The notes: generated by a model not told the origin, from the letters alone. Shown: positions 25,960-34,603, numbered from the stretch's first letter. The stretch is 64,000 nucleotides of DNA from Gemmatimonadota bacterium (GCA_020161135.1 JAIUOB010000001.1:744001-808000); one strand, 5' to 3'. Translations and numbers: made by a program.

Positions 25960-26694
25960 CTAGTCGACCCGATCCAGCACGCCGACCCGGCGATCGACCT
26001 CGCGCGCGAGCAACGATTCCAGCGTCGGCATGGTGAGGGCGGGGTACTGCCCCTGCACCGCGCCGTCCTGCAGCAACGAGACGCTGTCGCAGAAGCTCGC
26101 GAGTGCCTCCAACTCGTGGGCCGAGAAAATCACCGTCTGCCCCTCCGCCGCGGCACGACGGAGCAGATGGCGGACGATGCGACGACTCACCACATCGAGC
26201 GCCTCGAACGGCTCGTCGAGCAGCAGCACAGGGCGACGCAGGCTCAGGACGCCGATGAGGGCAAGCTTGCGACGCGTACCGTACGAGTACGAGTCGATGC
26301 GCTCATCGATGGGGACATCGAGCGCCGTGGCCTGACGCTGCGCGGTCGGCGCGAGCTCGCCATGACCGAAGAGCACGAGCAGCTCGCGGCCGGTGAGCCC
26401 CGCATAGAGTTCGAGCGTGGTCGGCAGGTACGCCACATCCTCCCGCTGCAGTGCACGCGCGCCGAAGCGCACCTGTCCACCTTCCGGCATGAGGAAGCCG
26501 AACAGCGTGTCGAACAGCGTCGTCTTGCCGGCGCCATTGTGCCCGACGATGGCATGCACCTGCCGCAGAGGCAGCGAGAGGGTGCACGCCTGCAGCACTC
26601 GCCGATCGCCGCGACGGACGGTGAGCGACTCGATGGAGAGGCCGGCGTCGCGCTCGATCGCATGCGGTGCGGGTGGCACGTGCTCACCGTGCAC
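25960..26694 (-). CDS. ABC transporter ATP-binding protein
   Basis: 244 residues from GTG 26694, overlapping the end of the permease gene by 11 bases. Walker A is GHNGAGKTT, the Q-loop region is DVAYLPTT, Walker B is PVLLLDEPFEALD, and the H-loop is FSAHELEA. The signature motif is unusual (YSYGTRRKLAL instead of LSGGQ), as often seen in small exporter ATPases of this kind. It forms a transporter with the adjacent membrane protein. The HExxH lipoprotein and methyltransferase upstream may belong to the same transcript. Confidence 0.9.
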   Translation of the reverse strand: MHGEHVPPAPHAIERDAGLSIESLTVRRGDRRVLQACTLSLPLRQVHAIVGHNGAGKTTLFDTLFGFLMPEGGQVRFGARALQREDVAYLPTTLELYAGLTGRELLVLFGHGELAPTAQRQATALDVPIDERIDSYSYGTRRKLALIGVLSLRRPVLLLDEPFEALDVVSRRIVRHLLRRAAAEGQTVIFSAHELEALASFCDSVSLLQDGAVQGQYPALTMPTLESLLAREVDRRVGVLDRVD

Positions 26695-27664
26695 GCGATG
26701 CTCCCGGGCAATAGTCGGCGATGCGTGCGACCCCACGACGGTAGAGCCACGCCAGGAGCAGCAGGCCGACAGGCGGAACGACGATGGCCAGCGCGGTGAT
26801 TGTCCACAGCAACGACCCGGCCGCATCGAGGGAACGGCCCTCCCGGTACGACGCATACTTCACGGCGACCGCCGCCGCGTGCGCGTGCAGGCCGATGACC
26901 AGCGCGAGCAGATAGGCGCGCCAAGCCGACGGCTCGCGAAGCAGGCCGAGCAACACGAGGGGAACGAGCAGAACGGACAGCAGGCCAACCGAGCGCGCGA
27001 GCTTGCCCGCGAGAAAGCGGCTGGCCGTCTGATCACGCGCATGGATGAGCAGCCACCCTTCTGCAGGTGTCCAGAAGAACGCCGAGGTCACGAGACTGAC
27101 AACCGCCATGGCGAGGATGACGATGCCGGGCGCGCCGGACCCCGCGAGGCCGGCGAGGAGCGCGACCACGAGGACGGGGGCCGACTGTCGCAGCCCCACG
27201 GTCCATTCGGGGAGCGACGCCGCGAGACGCAACAGGACACGCCGCGGTGCGCGCGACCGACTGCGCGCACGCACGCCGACCGACAGGTAGGCGGTGGCCG
27301 CGACCGCGCTCGCGATCACGGTGCCACTGCGCACCGACAGCAGTGCGGCCAGGCCGATCAGCGGCGACGACCAGAGCAGCGCCTCGACGACGCGCACCAT
27401 CCCCGGTGCGACGCCGAGCACGCGATGCAACGTCGCGTCGCGTCGCGCGGTCGTGAGCGCCAGCGTGAGCACCACGGCGACGACGCCGAGTGCGATGAGC
27501 TGCCGCTGTGGCTCGAGACGCTGCGCCGCGACGATGCCGCCGCCGATGAGCGCACAGGTCACGAACAGGAACCAGCCCGGCTCGGCTGCGGCAATCGCTG
27601 CCGTGCCGCGCACCGTCGACAGGGCGCGGGCGCGCACGGCGAGCCGTACGAGGGCGTGGCTCAT
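26684..27664 (-). CDS. ABC transporter membrane protein
   Basis: 326 residues with about seven to eight hydrophobic segments (for example GWFLFVTCALIGGGIVAAQR, LIALGVVAVVLTLALTTARR, APVLVVALLAGLAGSGAPGI, VGLLSVLLVPLVLLGLLREP, VVPPVGLLLLAWLYRR). There is no recognised permease signature. Position and an 11-base overlap with the ATPase gene argue that it is the transmembrane subunit of the same exporter. Substrate unknown. Confidence 0.75.
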   Translation of the reverse strand: MSHALVRLAVRARALSTVRGTAAIAAAEPGWFLFVTCALIGGGIVAAQRLEPQRQLIALGVVAVVLTLALTTARRDATLHRVLGVAPGMVRVVEALLWSSPLIGLAALLSVRSGTVIASAVAATAYLSVGVRARSRSRAPRRVLLRLAASLPEWTVGLRQSAPVLVVALLAGLAGSGAPGIVILAMAVVSLVTSAFFWTPAEGWLLIHARDQTASRFLAGKLARSVGLLSVLLVPLVLLGLLREPSAWRAYLLALVIGLHAHAAAVAVKYASYREGRSLDAAGSLLWTITALAIVVPPVGLLLLAWLYRRGVARIADYCPGASRAR

Positions 27665-27725
27665 GGGCGTCCGTCGTCGATCACATCATCTCCACACGGT
27701 GTGCGGTCGCAGTGCACCAGCATCG

Positions 27726-28907
27726 CTACCGGGCCGCGACCTGGCGCACCCGCGCGCGCCACGCGCCGACCACGTCGGTCCATGGACGCGCGAGTTGCCG
27801 TTCGAGAAACGCACGCATTCCGACAATCGGTGTCTGCAGGTACGCGCGGACCGCGGCGACGCCCCCCGCCTCGTGCACCATCTCGGCGAGGACTGCGCCG
27901 GCCGCGTTGCGGATCTCGGCCGCCACGCCCATGTCGAAGACAATCCGGTCCAACGTGACGCTCGGCTGCGCGACGAGCAGCGAGTCCATGTGTCGCACCG
28001 CGCGCGCGTAGTCGCGAGCCGCCGAGCCGCCGAGCCACGTCGGCACACCCTCCGACGCGAGCAGCGAGGTGCTGCTGCCACGGATGATCGGCATCAGCAC
28101 CACATGGGCGATCTCGTGGCGATATGCTTCGCCGAGCGCGGGGATCCCCGAGAACACCTGGAAGTTGACGGGCTTCGCGAAGCCGCCGGCGGCGCCGAAC
28201 CGTTGCGCATACGCCGTGCCCTGCACCTCGAGCGCCTGGTCGACACTCTCCGTGACGTAGTACTCGAGCCGCGGCGGAGGCGCCACGCCGAACGCCTGCG
28301 CCATCGAGTCGACGAAGGCGGCGGCGCGTTCGGCACGCGTCGCATTGAACGACAGCGCCGGCGCGATGTGGAAGGTGATGCGGCCGCGCGTTTCGCGGCG
28401 CCACGTGGCGGTGTGGTAGGTGAGGGCGTTGGCCAGGACCCACTGCGCCCGCTGGCGCCGCGCGTACACCGCCATTGTCAGCTGGGGTGTCGCGGCGGAG
28501 TCGCCCACCGTGGTGCCGGCCGGCCAGAATCGCGTCACGATGCGATAGGCCGTATCGACGCGCGGATTGACCGCCGTCACGCTGAGCACCTCCGGCACGG
28601 CACCGTCGGCAAGATAGAAGCCCGCCAGGTCGTACAGGGGCCACCGCGCCTGCTCTGCCGCATCCCACAGCGGCGACGGATCGCTCGCGTGCTGCGCATA
28701 CTGCCCACGCTTGCTCGCGAGGTACGCGCTCCACAGCGTGCGCACCGCTGCCGCGGACTCCGGGCTGGGCGCCGGCGTGGGCGCGCATGCGCCCACGGAC
28801 ATTGCCAGCAGCAGCACGATCGCAGAACGCCGGCACCTGCGTGGATTCGCCCTCGACGCGTGTGCCCGCGGCGTGCGGTCGCCGCACAGCCCCACTCGAT
28901 GTGTCAC
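27726..28907 (-). CDS. Lipoprotein with HExxH metalloprotease-like domain
   Basis: 393 residues from GTG 28907, which overlaps the TGA of the upstream methyltransferase (GTGA). The lipoprotein signal is SAIVLLLAMSVGACAPTPAP. A C-terminal domain holds HEIAH in GEAYRHEIAHVVLMPII and, about 20 residues on, LLASEGVPTWLGG. This matches the peptidase MA-like zinc pattern HExxH...E. The N-terminal ~100 residues look NTF2-like (VRTLWSAYLASKRGQYAQHA). Probably a membrane-anchored periplasmic zinc peptidase or a non-catalytic relative. Next to an ABC exporter, which may export or process the same peptide. Confidence 0.75.
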   Translation of the reverse strand: MTHRVGLCGDRTPRAHASRANPRRCRRSAIVLLLAMSVGACAPTPAPSPESAAAVRTLWSAYLASKRGQYAQHASDPSPLWDAAEQARWPLYDLAGFYLADGAVPEVLSVTAVNPRVDTAYRIVTRFWPAGTTVGDSAATPQLTMAVYARRQRAQWVLANALTYHTATWRRETRGRITFHIAPALSFNATRAERAAAFVDSMAQAFGVAPPPRLEYYVTESVDQALEVQGTAYAQRFGAAGGFAKPVNFQVFSGIPALGEAYRHEIAHVVLMPIIRGSSTSLLASEGVPTWLGGSAARDYARAVRHMDSLLVAQPSVTLDRIVFDMGVAAEIRNAAGAVLAEMVHEAGGVAAVRAYLQTPIVGMRAFLERQLARPWTDVVGAWRARVRQVAAR

Positions 28908-29794
28908 CGGTGCCCCACCGCGCAGATCGTCACGTTGGGAATCTGCACGCTGCCGTTGGCCGATCGATAGGGCGCGAGTCGGTCGGCCAGCGCGTGCCAG
29001 TATGCAGCTTGACGCGCCGCCGGCTGCGCGGCGATGCGCGCGCGCAAGTCCGGCGACACGTCCTGCAGGTACTGCGCGCACGCGGCCACGGAGGGCCAGG
29101 CGAACTGAATGGTCATCACCTCGGCGTGCACGCCCGTGAACCCCGCCTCGCGGAGCAGATGCACGAGCGTCGACTGCATCGATGCCTCACTCGCAGTCGC
29201 GCTGGCGGACGGCGACGGCGACGGCGACAACGACGGCGACAACGACCGCGCATCGAAGCACGCATCCGCGAGCGCCGTCGCGAGGTGGGCCAGCGGACGC
29301 CCAGCCGGTCCCGCTTCCCATACGGCCGTCGCGAATGCGCCGGTCGGCGTGAGCAACGCGCGTAGTGCGCGCAACGTGCCTGCGGGATCGGGAAGCGAGG
29401 TGATCCCCCAGCGACAGAGGATGGCATCGAACGGAGCAACCTCGGCCGGCAGGCGTGCGGCGTCGGCCTCGAGGAACGCGATGTGCGAGACACCCAACTC
29501 GGCGGCACGCATCCGGGCGATCGCCAGCATCTGCGGCGACAGGTCCGTCGCCACCACCGATCCCGTGGGCCCAACGCGTTGCGCGGCCGTGAGCGCGGGC
29601 TCGCCGAGCCCGGTCGCGACATCGAGCACACGCTGCCCCGGCGTGACATCGGCCAGCGTCAGCTAGCGCGCGCTCACCACGTGCGCGCCCTCTTCGATGG
29701 TCGCCCACCAGCGCTGCCAGCCGGCGGCCACGTCGTTCCACGCCTGACGCACGTCCGCCGTATCCGGTGCCGACTCATCCAGGGGTGCAGGCAT
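28904..29794 (-). pseudogene. Class I SAM-dependent methyltransferase interrupted by in-frame TAG
   Basis: From the ATG at 29792-29794 the frame reads WNDVAAGWQRWWATIEEGAH, a typical N-terminus for this family, then hits TAG at codon 44 (29663-29665). It continues in the same frame with LTLADVTPGQRVLDVATGLG, the SAM-binding motif I. The downstream 241 residues from GTG 29629 are otherwise intact (ATDLSPQML, DAILCRWGITSLPDP). A Ser-Pro-rich insert from a GACGGC-type repeat interrupts the middle. Restart at a downstream codon would lose strand 1, so the gene is probably inactive unless the TAG is suppressed or is a sequencing error. It heads the ABC/lipoprotein cluster. Confidence 0.8.
29207..29252. 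repeat. Hexanucleotide tandem repeat in methyltransferase gene
   Basis: GACGGC/GACAAC units repeat about seven times, encoding the low-complexity Leu/Ser/Pro stretch (SLSPSLSPSPSPS) on the minus strand. The insert lies in a surface region between the SAM domain and the C-terminal part of the methyltransferase, a likely product of replication slippage. Confidence 0.75.
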
Positions 29795-29997
29795 GGTGAT
29801 GTGCGCTTCCTCGGTGATCAGGTGATGGACTTGCGTCGAGCCAGCAAGCGGACTCGGCCGCAGCAGTCGCTGCTCTGCGAAGTAGTTTGGCGCCGGTCGC
29901 AGGCGCCAGCACGTTCGCCTTGATCGATCTGTGCGCCTCCCGACGCTCGCAACGACACACAGCGTCCTGCTTTCGCTTCATGTCGGCAAACGCACGA

Positions 29998-30026
29998 TTG
30001 AGCCACTGCATTTCACACGCTAGAAT
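29998..30026 (+). promoter_or_regulatory. Sigma70-like promoter for the MetOD1/histidine kinase pair
   Basis: TTGAGC (29998-30003) and TAGAAT (30021-30026) are spaced by exactly 17 bp in a locally AT-rich patch. The transcript would begin near 30033, leaving a leader of about 105 bases before the ATG at 30138. The remainder of the 343-base gap from 29795 shows no other feature. Confidence 0.5.
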
Positions 30027-30137
30027 GACAATTGGGTGATCTCATTCGGCCGACCGGGTGCATCGCCACGAAGCTCCGCGTCCCCGGACGACGCACTGCG
30101 TGGCGTGCTGCGGCCTCTCTCTCGCCGGAGCAATGCC

Positions 30138-30671
30138 ATGTCCTCGGAGTCCCAGAACTCCACGTCGATCTCGGCGCTTCCCGTCGCGCTCGATCGTGAC
30201 GGATTCGTCCGCTCCGTGCTCCGGGAGCTCGCCGGCACCTTGCAGGATGTGGTCGGCACTGAAGACGCCGCCGGGTTCATCAGCGTCGTCGGTCAGCACA
30301 TCGGCGACGACCTGAACGAGCAGTATCGCGCGGCGCTCGGTGTGTCGGCGCTCGACAGGGGCCAGGTCGCCGAGGTCCTCGTGGACCTGAAGCGGCGCAT
30401 CCAGGGCGATTTCACCGTCACGCACGCCAGCGACGCCCGCATCGAGCTCACCAACACGCGGTGCCCCTTCGGCGACAAGGTGCTCGATCGCCCGACGCTG
30501 TGCATGATGACGTCGAACGTGTTCGGCAGCATCGCCGCCGAGAATCTCGGCTACGCGCGCGTGGTGCTGCATGAGACGATCGCCGAGGGACACGGACGCT
30601 GCCACGTCGTGGTGCACCTGGATCCCTCCGGAGCGGCCGAGGATCACGGGCGCGAATACTTCATGCGCTGA
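30138..30671 (+). CDS. MetOD1 (methanogen output domain 1)-like protein
   Basis: 177 residues from the ATG at 30138 (MSSESQNS). After a short linker and a helical region (RSVLRELAGTLQDVVGTEDA), the C-terminal domain has the conserved set IELTNTRCPFGD, RPTLCMMTSNVFGSIAAENL and LHETIAEGHGRCHVVVHL. This pattern matches the MetOD1 family, found beside or within sensor kinases, and its Cys and His suggest metal or redox sensing, which is inference. The hybrid histidine kinase gene begins two bases after its stop, so the two act together. Confidence 0.8.
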   Translation: MSSESQNSTSISALPVALDRDGFVRSVLRELAGTLQDVVGTEDAAGFISVVGQHIGDDLNEQYRAALGVSALDRGQVAEVLVDLKRRIQGDFTVTHASDARIELTNTRCPFGDKVLDRPTLCMMTSNVFGSIAAENLGYARVVLHETIAEGHGRCHVVVHLDPSGAAEDHGREYFMR

Positions 30672-30673
30672 TC

Positions 30674-32296
30674 ATGCCAGCATCCTCGATGCAGTTCCTC
30701 GAGGTGGCCGACTGGCTGCCCGATCCGCTCATGCTGGTGCGTGCCGATGGCCTCCTGCTGGCGTCAAACCGCGCAGCGCAACAGGCACTGGGGCTCACCG
30801 ATGACATGATGCAGGTGATCACGCTGCAGGATCGCAGCGTCGTGGACGCGGACGCGGTGACCAGCTACCTCGCACGGTGTGCCCGCTCGCGCGAGCCGCG
30901 CCCCGGTGTGCTCGTCCTGCGCGGACCGAAGGACGAGCGCCTCGATTTCCGAGCGAGCACGGGGGTGTTTCGCCCGGCCGCGGACGGGCAGCCGGCCCGG
31001 CTGCTCGTACGTCTGCAGCCCCGGGGCGGCGCGCAGCGGGCGTTCCGCGCGCTCAACGAGCGCATCGAGCAACTGAGCCGCGAGGTGGCACGTCGGCGCG
31101 CGGCCGAGGCGGCGCGCCGCAAGCTCGAGGCGCAGCTGCTGCACGCACAGAAGCTCGAGAGTCTCGGCGTGCTCGCTGGCGGCATTGCGCACGATTTCAA
31201 CAACATCCTCACCAGCATCATCGGCTATTGCGACTTGGCCCGTAACGAGGTGGCCGAGGGCTCGGAGGCCCGGGAGTACATCGAGGAGGTTGTCAACGGC
31301 GCCCACCAGGCGGCCGAACTCACGCATCAACTGCTTGCCTATTCGGGCAAGGGACGCTTCGTGGTCGCCCCGGTGTCGCTCACTCAGATCGTCGAGCGCA
31401 TTGGCCGGCTGCTGCAGGTGTCCATCTCGAAGCGCTGCGTGCTGCGGCTCGACCTGATGCCGGACCAGCCCGTCTGTCTGGCCGACAGCGCGCAACTGCG
31501 GCAGGTGGTGATGAACCTCATCATCAATGCGTCCGACGCGATTGGTGATCGCAGCGGTGTAATCTCGGTGACCACCGGAGCCGCATGGTGCGATGCGGAC
31601 TATCTCGCCACGGCGTTCTCCGGCGATGGGTTGCCGCCGGGCATGTACGTCACGCTCGAGGTGTCCGACACCGGCAGTGGCATGAGTGCGGAGACGCAGG
31701 CCCGCATCTTCGATCCGTTCTTCACGACCAAGTTCACCGGGCGTGGCCTCGGACTGGCTGCCGTGCTCGGCATCGTCCGCGGCCACAATGGCGCCATCCG
31801 CGTGTACAGCGAGCAGGGGCGCGGCACGACCTTCAAGCTGCTCTTCCCGGCCGCCGTGGATCAGGTGGCTCCAGACGAGGAGGGCCCCGCCGACGCCGTC
31901 GATGTCGACCCGAACCTGGTGATCGTCGCCGACGACGAGGAACGGGTCCGCGCCGTTGCCCGGCACCTGCTCGAGCGCATGGGGCATGACGTGCTGCTGG
32001 CATCGGACGGACGGGAGGCGGTCGCGCTGTTCGAGGCACACCGTGCGCGGGACCCGCTGCTCCTCATGGACATGACCATGCCCCATCTCGACGGCCCCGG
32101 GGCGCTCCGCGAGGTCCATCGACTCGATTCCGCCGCGCGCGTGCTCATGATGAGCGGCCACAGCGAACAGGCCGCCATGAGCCAGTGCATCGGCAAGGGG
32201 GCACTTGGATTCATCCAGAAGCCCTTCCGCCAGGACGCGCTCAAGCGGGCCATCACGGAGGCGCTGCGCGAGCGCCGCCGCGCGGTGCTGCCGTAG
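30674..32296 (+). CDS. Hybrid histidine kinase with C-terminal receiver domain
   Basis: 540 residues: a PAS-like sensor (~1-110, DWLPDPLMLVRADGLLLASN), a coiled-coil (LNERIEQLSREVARRRAAEA), HisKA with phospho-acceptor in LAGGIAHDFNNILT, HATPase (N-box QVVMNLIINASDA, G1 VSDTGSGMS, F-box FDPFFTTKF, G2 GRGLGLAAVLG), and a C-terminal receiver (VIVADDEERVR, Asp in LLLMDMTMPHLDG, Lys in IQKPFRQD). There are no transmembrane segments, so it is cytoplasmic. The phosphoryl group moves from His to its own receiver. The MetOD1 protein directly upstream is the likely input partner. Confidence 0.93.
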   Translation: MPASSMQFLEVADWLPDPLMLVRADGLLLASNRAAQQALGLTDDMMQVITLQDRSVVDADAVTSYLARCARSREPRPGVLVLRGPKDERLDFRASTGVFRPAADGQPARLLVRLQPRGGAQRAFRALNERIEQLSREVARRRAAEAARRKLEAQLLHAQKLESLGVLAGGIAHDFNNILTSIIGYCDLARNEVAEGSEAREYIEEVVNGAHQAAELTHQLLAYSGKGRFVVAPVSLTQIVERIGRLLQVSISKRCVLRLDLMPDQPVCLADSAQLRQVVMNLIINASDAIGDRSGVISVTTGAAWCDADYLATAFSGDGLPPGMYVTLEVSDTGSGMSAETQARIFDPFFTTKFTGRGLGLAAVLGIVRGHNGAIRVYSEQGRGTTFKLLFPAAVDQVAPDEEGPADAVDVDPNLVIVADDEERVRAVARHLLERMGHDVLLASDGREAVALFEAHRARDPLLLMDMTMPHLDGPGALREVHRLDSAARVLMMSGHSEQAAMSQCIGKGALGFIQKPFRQDALKRAITEALRERRRAVLP

Positions 32297-32591
32297 GCGT
32301 GCTGATGAGCGCGCGTCCCCACGAGCGCAGGTAGCTGTGGGGGCGCAGCACGAGCAGGACGGCGACCAGTTCGCCCGCAGAGATGGCGGCGAACCGCCAC
32401 AGGTCACCCGGCCGGTTGTGCCAATTCGGGATGTCGTCGGGCAGCCCGGTTGGTCCGAGGTCTTGTTGTGCGTCGAGCCACATGCGCACCACGGTGAATA
32501 CCCACCACGCGACGAGCGCGAGCACGCCCACGCGGCGTTGTGCGTCCTGACTTACGGTCAGCGTCGACGACGCATCAGGCGGCCGGTTCAT
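32253..32591 (-). CDS. Small membrane protein with two transmembrane helices
   Basis: 112 residues from the ATG at 32589-32591, with two hydrophobic segments (VGVLALVAWWVFTVVRMWLD and LWRFAAISAGELVAVLLVLR) around a polar loop QQDLGPTGLPDDIPNWHNRP. The 3' end overlaps the convergent kinase gene by 44 bases and the 5' end overlaps the methyltransferase gene by 17 bases, so it is probably the second gene of that operon. Family not recognised. Confidence 0.65.
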   Translation of the reverse strand: MNRPPDASSTLTVSQDAQRRVGVLALVAWWVFTVVRMWLDAQQDLGPTGLPDDIPNWHNRPGDLWRFAAISAGELVAVLLVLRPHSYLRSWGRALISTPTAAPRGGARAAPP

Positions 32592-33153
32592 CGCGCCCGT
32601 CCTGCGCCAGCGCATGCCGCGTTGGCGATGTCCACGCGATGGCGAAGGCGCTCGACGCGCGATCCTGGTGCACGTCGCCGACCTCGAATCCCGCGTGGGC
32701 TACGGCGCGCTCGAGCTTGGCGATGAGCGGGGCGCGTCCGCTGGCGGTCGGCGGCTCGAAGCCGAGCAACACCAGGCCGCGCGGGGCGAGGAGCGCCCGC
32801 AACGCGGCGCCGGCTGCGGCCGGCTTCGTCCACGGGAGATTCACGTTCATCGCCACGATGCTGGAGAATGGCGTCGCGGCGAGCACCGCCGGTGCGGCCT
32901 CGAGCGTGAGATGATGGATGCGCGGTGGTAGCGCCAGAGTAGCGAGGCGCTGCGTGGCCTGGCGCACCTGCAGGGCGGAGCGATCGATGCCGACGAGCGT
33001 AGCGCGCGGCAGCCGCTCGGCGAGCAGCGCGAGCAGCGTGCCAGTGCCGCAACCCACCTCGAGGACGCGCTCAGCGTGCCCGGCAGAGAGGATGGTGCTG
33101 AACCATCGAAGTCGTTGAGGGATGTCACGCATGGCGGCCGGCGCATCGGACAT
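32575..33153 (-). CDS. Class I SAM-dependent methyltransferase
   Basis: 192 residues with motif I VLEVGCGTGTLLALLAERLP, motif II acidic strand LVGIDRSALQVRQA, and motif IV-like SSIVAMNVNLPWTK, followed by a short C-terminal half. It resembles small methyltransferases of the UbiE/YrrT kind; the substrate cannot be inferred. It is divergent from the Rrf2 regulator, about 220 bases away. Confidence 0.85.
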   Translation of the reverse strand: MSDAPAAMRDIPQRLRWFSTILSAGHAERVLEVGCGTGTLLALLAERLPRATLVGIDRSALQVRQATQRLATLALPPRIHHLTLEAAPAVLAATPFSSIVAMNVNLPWTKPAAAGAALRALLAPRGLVLLGFEPPTASGRAPLIAKLERAVAHAGFEVGDVHQDRASSAFAIAWTSPTRHALAQDGRDEPAA

Positions 33154-33335
33154 TCGCCTCGGTGCGCCAGCGTGCGCGCAGGTGCTGAGCCACGGAGGGA
33201 GCCCGGGTCAGGGTTGGTCAGGCGTGCAGCGACAGCGGTGAAGTCTGCGCGGCGCCGGCGCACTGCAGCAAGCGCCTGCACGACCGCACGCACCGGCCAG
33301 CGCGCGACCCGCCGCACCGATTGCGGGACGCCCCC

Positions 33336-33364
33336 TTGATCCTCAACCACTCTCGTAACATATA
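33336..33364 (+). promoter_or_regulatory. Promoter of the Rrf2-family gene
   Basis: TTGATC (33336-33341) and CATATA (33359-33364) are 17 bp apart in an AT-rich patch. The ATG at 33372 sits 7 nt after the -10, so transcription probably starts at or one base from the start codon. Confidence 0.5.
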
Positions 33365-33371
33365 GCGTTGC

Positions 33372-33836
33372 ATGAGAAGAGACAGCCGACTCTCGGGCGT
33401 GCTGCACGTCCTGCTGCACATGACGGAACAGCCCGGGCCCATCACATCGGATGCGCTGGCCCGCGCCATGAACACCAACCCGGTGGTCGTCCGCCGCATC
33501 ATGGGCGGCCTGCGCGACCGAGGGCTGGTTCACTCCGAGAAGGGCCATGGCGGCGGCTGGATGCTCGCCTGCGATCTCGCCGCCGTCACACTCCGCGACG
33601 TGTACGACGCGCTCGGCGAGCCTGCGCTGCTGGCGATGGGCAACCGCACCGAGGCCCCCGACTGCCTGGTGGAGCAGACCGTCAACGCCGCGCTCGGCGA
33701 GACCTTCGACGAAGCCGAAGCGCTGCTCCTTCGCCGGTTCGAGCAGATCTCCCTCGCAGCGCTCTGCGAAGTCTTTCACGCGCGCCTCGCCGAACGCGGT
33801 GGTTCGCTCGCCCTGGAGACCACCCATGCCGCATGA
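33372..33836 (+). CDS. Rrf2-family transcriptional regulator
   Basis: 154 residues. The N-terminal winged helix is typical of Rrf2 ([53 protein letters not shown]). The three clustered Cys that bind an Fe-S cluster in IscR and NsrR are missing (only DCLVEQ has Cys here), so the protein is of the non-cluster YwnA-like type. The methyltransferase gene that follows on the same strand is a likely target or partner. Confidence 0.9.
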   Translation: MRRDSRLSGVLHVLLHMTEQPGPITSDALARAMNTNPVVVRRIMGGLRDRGLVHSEKGHGGGWMLACDLAAVTLRDVYDALGEPALLAMGNRTEAPDCLVEQTVNAALGETFDEAEALLLRRFEQISLAALCEVFHARLAERGGSLALETTHAA

Positions 33837-33854
33837 CGCCGTCATGCTCGGAGA

Positions 33855-33913
33855 CGCCTGCAGCGGAGGCGCCCGCAGCGGAGGCGCCCGCAGCGCGCGC
33901 TCCTGCAGTGGAG
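33855..33913. repeat. 15-bp tandem repeat in the Rrf2-methyltransferase gap
   Basis: GGCGCCCGCAGCGGA-type units occur about four times, with the first and last copies degenerate. It lies between the Rrf2 stop and the methyltransferase start. It can fold into GC-rich hairpins and may affect mRNA continuity between the two genes. Confidence 0.7.
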
Positions 33914-33923
33914 CGGGAGACTG

Positions 33924-34592
33924 ATGCACCCCTTTGCCGATCCAGCGATCGTCGCGAGCTATGCGGAGAGCACGCCGCGCAAGGTGCCCGGCTTTGCCGA
34001 CCTGCATCGCATGACGAGGCTGCTCCTGGCGGAACGCGCTCCGGACGCCGCAGAGATCCTCGTGGTTGGCGCGGGCGGAGGACTCGAGTTGAAGGCGTTC
34101 GCCGAAGCGCAGCCGCTCTGGCGCTTCGTCGGGGTGGATCCGTCGGCCGAGATGCTCGACCTCGCACGCCGGATGCTCGGACCGCTGCAGTCGCGTGTCG
34201 ACTTGCAGCGAGGCGATGTCGATGTCGCGCCAGCGCGGCGATTCGATGGCGCGACCTGTCTGCTCACCTTGCACTTTCTGTCGAGGCAGGAGCGTCGACA
34301 CACGTTGCGGGAGATCCATCGGCGCCTCAAGCCGGGTGCCGCACTCGTCGTCGCCCATCACAGCATTCCTGCAGATGGCGATGTTGCCCGGTGGTTGGCG
34401 CGGTCGGTGGCGTTCTCCGGAGGGCCCACCGCCGACTTCGATCGGGCATCCGCCGCGGCCGCAACGATGGCGGAGCAGCTGCCCGTCCTGTCCTCCGACG
34501 ACGACGAAGCGATGCTTGGCGAGGCAGGCTTCTCCGACGTGGCACTCTTCTATGCCGGGCTATCCTTTCGCGGCTGGGTAGCCACCGCCTGA
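33924..34592 (+). CDS. Class I SAM-dependent methyltransferase
   Basis: 222 residues. Motif I reads ILVVGAGGGLELKAFAEAQP, motif II FVGVDPSAEMLDLARRMLGP, motif III QRGDVDVAP and motif IV DGATCLLTLHFLSRQERRHT, followed by REIHRRLKPGAALVVAHHSI. The pattern is close to small-molecule methyltransferases regulated by Rrf2-like genes. It follows the Rrf2 gene by 87 bases, a gap filled by the 15-bp repeat. Confidence 0.88.
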   Translation: MHPFADPAIVASYAESTPRKVPGFADLHRMTRLLLAERAPDAAEILVVGAGGGLELKAFAEAQPLWRFVGVDPSAEMLDLARRMLGPLQSRVDLQRGDVDVAPARRFDGATCLLTLHFLSRQERRHTLREIHRRLKPGAALVVAHHSIPADGDVARWLARSVAFSGGPTADFDRASAAAATMAEQLPVLSSDDDEAMLGEAGFSDVALFYAGLSFRGWVATA

Positions 34593-34603
34593 CGCTGCGC
34601 CGT

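Noticed and set aside
25960-26694. ABC ATPase as partner for the MacB-like permeases at 20.6-23.1 kb
   Set aside because: It overlaps by 11 bases with its own membrane protein gene, lies on the opposite strand and has a different signature motif from MacB ATPases.
33261-33276. CTGCAGCAAGCG, like an attC right arm
   Set aside because: No GTTRRRY core follows and no left arm precedes it. Chance match in GC-rich sequence.
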